From positions 186,001 through 250,000 of the forward strand of contig NZ_FOGO01000010.1 of the NCBI RefSeq assembly GCF_900111245.1: a stretch of 64,000 nt of DNA, read 5' to 3'. Each line of letters begins with the position of its first letter. Position 1 is the stretch's first letter. The position numbers were made by a program, and so were the translations under genes. Origin of the DNA: Streptomyces qinglanensis (GTDB taxonomy: Bacteria; Actinomycetota; Actinomycetes; Streptomycetales; Streptomycetaceae). Below the pieces are notes generated by a model. It was not told the origin of the DNA. It saw nothing but the letters and a program-made list of their open reading frames with translations, and made no database searches. Shown here in pieces: positions 58,290-64,000 of the stretch.

Positions 58290-58565
58290 GTGCGCAGCGA
58301 GGAGACGAGTTTCCGCGGCGGGCCGCTCGACGGGCGGACGCTGTCCGTGCCGCTGGGCCCGACCGGCAGGCCGCCGCGCAGCTACGAGGTACCGGTACCG
58401 GACCCGGAGGGCGGCCCGACGGTCGTCCACGTCTACCGGCTGGAGCCCGCCGCGCTGAACAAGCTGGGGCTGCCGCGGGGCTGGGCGTACGTCTACGAAC
58501 CCGAAGGGCGACCGGCGAAGGGTCCGCTGCAGCGGTTGCCGTGGCACAGGCGGCGCGAGCGCTGA
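58290..58565 (+). CDS. Small hypothetical protein downstream of soxR
   Basis: 91 residues from a GTG four bases after the soxR stop, so probably co-translated. It has SFRGGPLDGRTLSVPLGPTG, then VHVYRLEPAALNKLGLPRGW, and ends in a basic LPWHRRRER. No signal, membrane segment or Cys. No domain recognised. Possibly part of the SoxR response by position. Confidence 0.7.
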   Translation: MRSEETSFRGGPLDGRTLSVPLGPTGRPPRSYEVPVPDPEGGPTVVHVYRLEPAALNKLGLPRGWAYVYEPEGRPAKGPLQRLPWHRRRER

Positions 58566-58612
58566 GGCCGACGGCGCAGGCACGGAGACGAGGCGGCACG
58601 GGTGCCGGCACC

Positions 58613-58675
58613 GGTCGGTGCGGGGACGGCGTCGGTCGGTGCGGGGACGGCGTCGGTCGGTGCGGGGATGGCTGG
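58613..58675. repeat. 21-bp tandem repeat, three copies
   Basis: Units start at 58613, 58634 and 58655 with GGTCGGTGCGGGGACGG; the third has one base changed. It lies between the small protein gene and the pseudokinase gene. Confidence 0.9.
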
Positions 58676-58926
58676 TCGGAGCGAGGACGGCGCCGGTGGT
58701 GCCTGAGGGGCACCGGTGCACTGGCTGCGACGGCGCGGGCGGCTGGACGCGGGCACCACCGCCGACAGGTGACGGCGGCTGCCTCGGTTGCGCGGGGAGG
58801 GAAGCCCGGGAGCGGCCCGCCCGAGAACCGGCGCCCCCACCGGAAGGCGCCCGGGACGCGGGACTCTCCTGCCGCTGCCGCCCGGTCAGCCTGGACAGGG
58901 CGACGGAGAGGGGGTTTTCTGCTGGC

Positions 58927-59790
58927 GTGATCGAAGGCATCGCGCGACTGCGCGAGACGGATCCCCGGCGGCTCGGTCCCTTCCGGCTCTTCGGGGTCCT
59001 CGCACACGGCGGGATCGGCACTGTCTACCTGGGCAGGGGCGCCCCGGGACGAGGCGGGCGCAAGCGGGCGGCTGCGGTCCGCGCCGTACGGCCCGAACTG
59101 CTGCGCGATCGGCAACTGCGGGCGCGGCTGCGCCGGCAGACGGCCCGGATCGCGGAGGCCGTGGACAGCCCGTTCGTGGCCGACGCGTTGGGCTGCGAAC
59201 TCGACAGTGAGGACCCGTGGGTCGCCGAGGCTCTCGTGCCGGGCGTGCCGCTGTCCGCGCTGGTCGCCGCCTACGGCCCGCTGCCGGAGATGTCGGTCCG
59301 CGCGTTGGGCGGCGGCCTGGCCCGGGCCCTGGCCGCGCTGAACGCGGCAGGAACCGCGCACGGGCATCTGCAGGGCTCCGATGTGCTGCTGACGGCCGCC
59401 GGGCCGTGCCTCGTGGGCCACGGCCTCGCACTGGACAGCTCCGGCTCAGGGGTATCGGCGGGCAGGGCCGAGGACATCCTCGCGCTGGGCGCCGTGCTGG
59501 CGCTGGCGGCGAGCGCACGGCACCCGTTCGCGGGAAACCCGCTGCCCTCGGCCCGCGAGGACCCCGACCTGACCGGGGTGCCCGACGCTCTGTGCGTGCC
59601 GCTGCTGGCGTGCCTGCACAAGGTCCCCGAGTCCCGCCCGCATCCGGAGTCCCTGGCCCGCGCCCTGGACCTCTCGGGTACCGCGGCACGTCCGGCGCGG
59701 GAGTGGCTTCCGGACCCGTATCTCCATGAGATCGGCCGATTCGCGGAGGCGGCACGGGCGCTGATTGGGCGTCGGGGCTGGAGCCGCTGA
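58927..59790 (+). CDS. Serine/threonine protein pseudokinase
   Basis: 287 residues with a kinase fold outline. The Gly loop HGGIGTVYLG (~28-37) is kept. The VAIK-Lys region reads AAAVRAVRP, the HRD-loop region reads TAHGHLQGSDVLLTAAG (~143-159), and the DFG position reads VGHGLA (~163). Thus the ATP-anchoring Lys, catalytic Asp and metal-binding Asp are all replaced. It likely signals by binding. GTG at 58927 is uncertain: ribosome site GAGAGGGGG is 15 bases away, and the frame is open further upstream. Confidence 0.75.
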   Translation: MIEGIARLRETDPRRLGPFRLFGVLAHGGIGTVYLGRGAPGRGGRKRAAAVRAVRPELLRDRQLRARLRRQTARIAEAVDSPFVADALGCELDSEDPWVAEALVPGVPLSALVAAYGPLPEMSVRALGGGLARALAALNAAGTAHGHLQGSDVLLTAAGPCLVGHGLALDSSGSGVSAGRAEDILALGAVLALAASARHPFAGNPLPSAREDPDLTGVPDALCVPLLACLHKVPESRPHPESLARALDLSGTAARPAREWLPDPYLHEIGRFAEAARALIGRRGWSR

Positions 59791-59833
59791 GCGGCTGCCC
59801 TCGCCCTCCGGCGCTGAGCGGCTGCCCTCGCCC
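59786..59833. repeat. 27-bp direct repeat overlapping the pseudokinase stop
   Basis: GCTGAGCGGCTGCCCTCGCC starts at 59786 and 59813. The first copy contains the pseudokinase stop codon (59788-59790). Confidence 0.8.
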
Positions 59834-60255
59834 GCCGGCCGGCACCGTCCCTGGCTCCGAAGGCGGCTCCCCCTCCGGCCGGGGGCGGATCGCGGGGCGA
59901 GGGCGAGATCCCCACACGTTCGGGTGATGAGGGGCTGATCGCCGTCGCTGGACACGGCGGAGGGGTGGGGGTATGGGCAGGGCGCTTTCGGCGCCTGGAG
60001 AGCCGCAGGTTTCCGGAGCACCTTTCTGACCAGCCGTGAAGTGCCTCCGCCCGATGACGGTCGGGCGGGCCCGACGGCCGCCCGGCCGGTCGTCGGGCCG
60101 CGGCTGGGGCGGAGTACGGGCACGATGGCCTCTCGTTCGGGTGAGAGCCGTGCGCCCAGCCGCCCAGCTCACCCTGAGCCGGGGGTGGCGGCCGTGCCAC
60201 GATCGCGGCAGAGCGGTCGAGGACGGGGAGACGCCGCTCGGGAACGAGGTGTGCG
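59791..60255. other. Region upstream of the NlpC/P60 gene
   Basis: 465 bases with no supported gene. It begins with the 27-bp repeat. No ydaO-type (c-di-AMP) riboswitch core could be recognised, although that element often precedes wall hydrolase genes in Streptomyces. Confidence 0.5.
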
Positions 60256-61434
60256 GTGTTGAGGGTGTTGCGGGAAACGGGGGCGCGACGGGCGCGCGGA
60301 GCAGGACCGGGCGCCGCGCCCCGGCCGCGGATCGGTGCGATGGCGGCAGGGCTCGTGCTCGCGACCGCGACCGTGCTGGTGCCCGGCACGGTGGACGCGG
60401 GTGCCGTGCCGGCCGGAGGGACGAGAACACCTGGTGCTCCGCAGCCGGGTCCGGAACCGGGTCCGCCGAGCGCCCGGCACGGGTCCGTCGGGGAACTGCT
60501 GGGCGAGCTGAGCATGCTCTACCAGCGCACGGAGGAGGCTTCGGAGGCGTACAACGGCACGGCGGAGAAGCTGAAGGCACAGCGCACGGCTGCCCGGCGG
60601 GCGCAGACCGAACTGGGTCGGGCCCGTTCGGAGCTGGCGCGGGAACGACGGCGCGCCGGTGAGCTGGCCCGGCAGCAGTACCGGAGCGGGGGAACGGGCA
60701 TTCCTCCGGCGGTACGGATGCTGCTCACGCGGGATTCCCACCGACTGCTCGACCGGGGGCATCTGCTCCAGCGGGCGGCGGACGGCCAGGCGGACACGCT
60801 GCGCAGCCTCGCCCGCGGTCAGCGCCGACACACGGCCGCGGTCCGCAAGGCGCGCACGGCGGTGGCTCGGCAGAAGCGGCTGGCGGACCGCAAGAAGCAC
60901 CAGCGCAACAAGGTGCGCAAACGGCTGCGGAAGGTCGAGGGGCTGCTCTCGTCGCTGACCGGGGAGCAGCTCGCCCGCCTGAACGCCCTCGAAGGCGAGC
61001 GCACGGACGCGGCGCAGCAGAAGCTGGTGGCCGGGGGCGCGCTGGACCCCAGCGGCGCGAGTCGGCCCGCTTCTGCTCAGGGGCGGAGGGCGCTCGACTG
61101 GGCGAGGGAACAGATCGGCAAGCCGTATGTGTGGGGCGCTGAGGGGCCGGGTGCGTTCGACTGCTCCGGGCTCACCCGGCAGGCGTGGCGCCATGCGGGC
61201 CGGAACATCCCCCGCACCAGCCAGGAGCAGTGGCGACAGCTCCCGAAGGTGGGGCTGGACGAACTCCGCCCCGGCGATCTGGTGATCTATTTCGAAGGTG
61301 CGACACATGTGGCCATGTATGCGGGAGAGGGCCGCGTGGTGCAGGCCCCGCGGCCCGGAAGCGAGGTTCGGCTGACCGAGCTCGCCGTGGACCCGCCCAT
61401 CGGCGCGGTTCGACCGGACGGACGGCGCGCGTGA
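60256..61434 (+). CDS. Secreted NlpC/P60 peptidoglycan endopeptidase
   Basis: 392 residues. Signal region ~25-55 (GAMAAGLVLATATVLVPGTV). A long coiled coil (~80-225; KLKAQRTAARRAQTELGRAR) precedes the C-terminal NlpC/P60 domain (~270-390) with catalytic Cys in GAFDCSGLTRQAW (~302) and His in ATHVAMYAGEG (~350). RipA-like hydrolases with such coils cut the D-Glu-mDAP bond at division or sporulation sites. GTG with GAGGT upstream. Confidence 0.92.
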   Translation: MLRVLRETGARRARGAGPGAAPRPRIGAMAAGLVLATATVLVPGTVDAGAVPAGGTRTPGAPQPGPEPGPPSARHGSVGELLGELSMLYQRTEEASEAYNGTAEKLKAQRTAARRAQTELGRARSELARERRRAGELARQQYRSGGTGIPPAVRMLLTRDSHRLLDRGHLLQRAADGQADTLRSLARGQRRHTAAVRKARTAVARQKRLADRKKHQRNKVRKRLRKVEGLLSSLTGEQLARLNALEGERTDAAQQKLVAGGALDPSGASRPASAQGRRALDWAREQIGKPYVWGAEGPGAFDCSGLTRQAWRHAGRNIPRTSQEQWRQLPKVGLDELRPGDLVIYFEGATHVAMYAGEGRVVQAPRPGSEVRLTELAVDPPIGAVRPDGRRA

Positions 61435-61517
61435 GGTGGGCGGCCTTGGCACGGGTCCGGCCCGCTGAGGGTGCCCCGGCCATGGGCTCGCCCGCGGAGT
61501 CGGCGACGGCCTCGGCG

Positions 61518-62345
61518 TCAGTCCAGCTCGGCGAGGAGCACGGTGGCGTCGTCGTGCTGTTTTCCGCGCCGGGGTGCCGACTCCGACTCGGCGGTCCGGA
61601 CACGCTGGACGAGGGCGCGCGCCCCTTCCTTGCGCACGAGGGCGAGGAGTCCGGCCCAGTCGCCGAGGTGGAAGGTCTCCGTCCAGCGGGTGGCGCCGTC
61701 GCTGGCGGCGAGCAGGGCGTGGACCTCACTTCTGGAGTGACTGCCCGTCACCGCGCATGCGGAGACACCCGGATCGGCGGCGGCCGTGTAGAACCCCCTG
61801 CCGTCCGGCGCGTTGCGCAGCGCCTCGACGGCGTCCACGTAGGCCGCCCGGTCGGATTCCTGGCCGGTCAGACGCGCCCGGTCGCGCAGGGCACGGACGC
61901 TGGCGGGCAGTTCGGCCAGGCGCCGGTCGAGGAGGGGGTGCACCGCACCGTCGGCCGTCTCCAGGAGGAGCGCGGAATCGGACAGCACCAGATGTTCGAC
62001 CCGCTCCTCGTCCCAGCGGGCGACGACGACGGTTGCCTGAGGGGTGCGCGGGTGAAAAAGATCACATGTATCGCGATGGGCGTCGGCGGTCCGGACGACG
62101 GCAGCACCGAGGCATTCGGCCAGCGACATGTCCCGGCGTGTCCCCGACAGTTCGAGCAGCGCGCCCCCGAGCCGTGCCACGAACCACGGCACCCCGTGGC
62201 GGCAGCCGTCCTCCCCCTCCGGTGGAGTGACACCGTCCAGCACCACGAGCGCTCCGCCGCCGCCGGCGGCAGGAACGGCAGCCGACATGTAGTCCTCGTT
62301 GAGGCGTCGGGGGCTGCCGGGCTCGGTGACCATGTCGATGCGCAT
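61518..62345 (-). CDS. PP2C-like protein
   Basis: 275 residues. ATG at 62345 gives MRIDMVTEPG followed by RLNEDY, the usual start of the PP2C fold. LVVLDGVTPPEGEDG carries the first metal Asp, and HDDATVLLAEL near the end carries the last. The middle motifs are weak (SDSALLLETADGAVH, LLAASDGATRWTE), so activity on phosphoproteins is uncertain; the family is only distantly PP2C. Convergent with the NlpC/P60 gene. Confidence 0.75.
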   Translation of the reverse strand: MRIDMVTEPGSPRRLNEDYMSAAVPAAGGGGALVVLDGVTPPEGEDGCRHGVPWFVARLGGALLELSGTRRDMSLAECLGAAVVRTADAHRDTCDLFHPRTPQATVVVARWDEERVEHLVLSDSALLLETADGAVHPLLDRRLAELPASVRALRDRARLTGQESDRAAYVDAVEALRNAPDGRGFYTAAADPGVSACAVTGSHSRSEVHALLAASDGATRWTETFHLGDWAGLLALVRKEGARALVQRVRTAESESAPRRGKQHDDATVLLAELD

Positions 62346-62867
62346 GGTCCGCAGTCTGCCCGACGGCGGATCACCGAGGAGACGACGGCCACCGTCCCGC
62401 TCGCCGCGCACTCTGCGGTCCGCCGGGACGGAGGGGCACCGGGAACCCACCACTCGGGGTCACACCCGGGTACGCGCGCGGGCAGGAAGGCCGGAAAACG
62501 ACCGGGCGCCGAACGGAACCCAGTCCTCCGCACAGTGCGGCAGGCATCCTGCCAGGACCGCGCGCGGATTTCCAACCAGTGCCCGAGGGACGGACATCGC
62601 CCGGCTCGGGCCGAGTTGTTCCGCCGCCGAGGAGTGATGTTCACTCCTTCGGGTGGCCCAGCAGGGGATTCTCACCCGCCTCAGGAGCGCACTGCCAAGG
62701 TCGGTCGTCGAGTGTGGGGACACCGCTGCCGAGCACCGCGCGTCCAGAGGCCCGGCGAGGTAGCTGGGGACGGAAGGACGCAGAGGGTGCCGACGCGGGG
62801 GCGGGGCCACCCTCTCGCCACACACGTTGGACTGTGCCGCCCGGGCTCCGGGAGAGGCGGGACGAGA
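62346..62867. other. Divergent gap before the NIT-domain kinase
   Basis: 522 bases with no supported gene. GCCCGAG (62581-62587) pairs with CTCGGGC (62605-62611). The gap is divergent, so both promoters should be here; none is obvious. Confidence 0.5.
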
Positions 62868-64000
62868 TTGCGAGTGCGGGTGCGGAAGAAGCAACGTCTC
62901 AGAGCGGACGTTCCCCAGGCAACGGCGACCGGCACCGGCGCCTCCGGGGACGCGGAAGCCACGAAGAGCGCGGAAGCCCCTGCTGCGGCGGCCCCGGACA
63001 CCCTCACTCCTGCGGGACGTCGGCGTGCGCGGGTGCGCAACCGGCTGATGGTGTCCGTAGCGGTGGGAGCCGTGGCGGTGGTGGCGGCCGGGGCACCCAC
63101 CCTCGTCGCCGGTTCCCGGGACGCCGCCGACGCACAGGACCTCGTCGACCTGGCGCGGCTCGACCAGCAGGCCATCGCCCTGTCCCACTCCCTCGCGGAC
63201 GAGCGCGACGGAATGGTCGAACGCCACGCAGCGGGCGACGGCGGCAAGAGCGGCACAGGCGTCAGCGAGGCCCAGCAGAACCGGGTGGACCGGCTGGCCC
63301 GCGAGCTGCGTACGGCAGCGGCAGCGGCGCCGTCGGGACCCGCGGGATCGTCCCTCTCCCCGTCCTCGATCACCGAGGCGCTCAAGAAGCTGCCCGGAGT
63401 CCGGCAGCGCGCTCTGGGCGGCAAGGGCGACCCGCTGGACTCCTATGACGCCTACTCCGAGATCATCCAGACCCTCCGCCGCCTGACCCGCGGCATCGCC
63501 GACGGTCTGCCCGCACGGGCGGCCGACCGGACGGCGGCAGCGCTCCCCGACCTGGCCCGCGCCGTCGACCAGGCATCGGCCACCCGTGGACTGCTGGAAG
63601 CGGCACTCGCGGGGCAGGGCTCCCAGCGCGCTCTGGTCACGGCGGCGGGGCAAGCCCGGGTCCGGGAGCAGGCGGCCCTGGCGGACTTCGAGGAGACAGC
63701 CGACGCCACGGCACGCGACCGTTACCGCACGACCGTGAACGGCACGGACGTGAACGTCGCCGAGCGCTACCTGACGTCCGTCACCGCGCAGAACCGGCTC
63801 ACTTCCGGTACGCGTGCGCTGGACCAGGAGCGGTTCGACAGCTCCGTCTCCGCCCGTCTCGCCCATATGCGCGGGGTGCAGTCGTCGTTCGCGGCGGCGG
63901 AGACCAAGCGGCTGGAGAAGCTGCGGGACGACGACGTGACGGCACTGCAGTTGCGCGCCGGGCTGGTGGGCGGCTGCCTGCTGCTCGCCGTCGCCGTCAG
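62868..64000 (+). CDS. NIT-domain sensor histidine kinase, N-terminal part (cut by window end)
   Basis: At least 377 residues, open to the right edge. A basic N-terminus rich in Ala and Thr precedes the first membrane helix (RLMVSVAVGAVAVVAAGAPT). The extracellular NIT (nitrate/nitrite-type sensing) domain covers ~85-355 with the helical SHSLADERDGMVERHAAG and QASATRGLLEAALAG. The second helix starts at GLVGGCLLLAVAV. Conservon CvnA proteins of Streptomyces share this plan, with HAMP and HATPase domains next. Start may be TTG 62868, GTG 62874 or GTG 62880. Confidence 0.85.
   Translation, partial: MRVRVRKKQRLRADVPQATATGTGASGDAEATKSAEAPAAAAPDTLTPAGRRRARVRNRLMVSVAVGAVAVVAAGAPTLVAGSRDAADAQDLVDLARLDQQAIALSHSLADERDGMVERHAAGDGGKSGTGVSEAQQNRVDRLARELRTAAAAAPSGPAGSSLSPSSITEALKKLPGVRQRALGGKGDPLDSYDAYSEIIQTLRRLTRGIADGLPARAADRTAAALPDLARAVDQASATRGLLEAALAGQGSQRALVTAAGQARVREQAALADFEETADATARDRYRTTVNGTDVNVAERYLTSVTAQNRLTSGTRALDQERFDSSVSARLAHMRGVQSSFAAAETKRLEKLRDDDVTALQLRAGLVGGCLLLAVAV

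Noticed and set aside
59791..60255. c-di-AMP (ydaO) riboswitch before the NlpC/P60 gene
   Set aside because: The gap is long enough, but I could not find the conserved core. A covariance-model search would settle it.

Overview
The window is high-GC actinobacterial DNA, almost certainly from a Streptomyces. The evidence is many GTG starts, rodlin and chaplin genes (which coat aerial hyphae), a long Rho with an Arg/Gly/Asp-rich insert, an NIT-domain sensor of the conservon type, and the gene order nrtL-lysA-hom-thrC-thrB-rho-LCP-rpmE-prfA-prmC-sua5-wecA-atpIBEFHAGDC. All calls come from reading the sequence. No database search was run.

Region 1 (1-13.3 kb) is mixed accessory and regulatory: a membrane-anchored STAND-type NTPase, a STAS protein, a 3-hydroxybutyryl-CoA dehydrogenase, a TetR regulator divergent from an ABC-2 exporter, a PduO-type cobalamin adenosyltransferase coupled to a HAD hydrolase, an AAC(3)-like acetyltransferase, a membrane protein, a NarL-type two-component system and a DUF2550 protein.

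Region 2 (13.4-38.4 kb) is core metabolism, all on the minus strand. It holds the complete nine-gene F1Fo ATP synthase operon with a Rex-like operator upstream, a WecA/TagO-type transferase, an LMW phosphatase homologue whose nucleophile position is Ser, threonylcarbamoyl-AMP synthase, PrmC, RF1, L31, an LCP wall-polymer ligase, Rho, and the threonine and lysine genes. Upstream lie the orphan ArgS-like protein NrtL and a single-domain response regulator.

Region 3 (38.5-45.7 kb) has tRNA-Arg(CCG), a tiny zinc-ribbon protein, an ECF42-type sigma factor coupled to its DGPF partner, a branched-chain aminotransferase, a lipoprotein and a two-domain universal stress protein, with many short tandem repeats between genes.

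Region 4 (46.1-50.4 kb) is a cell-surface cluster: a cysteine-less chaplin, two rodlins, a short chaplin, a single-domain chaplin with a sortase signal, an undescribed 92-aa secreted protein, and another secreted protein. Most genes are followed by a strong hairpin.

Region 5 (50.6-64 kb) carries DUF5949, AhpD-like/MarR, a ferritin-like di-iron protein apparently co-transcribed with a second DnaK, a divergent AurF-type di-iron oxygenase, TetR, SoxR, a pseudokinase, an NlpC/P60 hydrolase, a PP2C-like protein, and the start of an NIT-domain sensor kinase cut by the window edge. The least-described parts are the rodlin/chaplin cluster with its extra secreted protein and the di-iron/DnaK2 locus.
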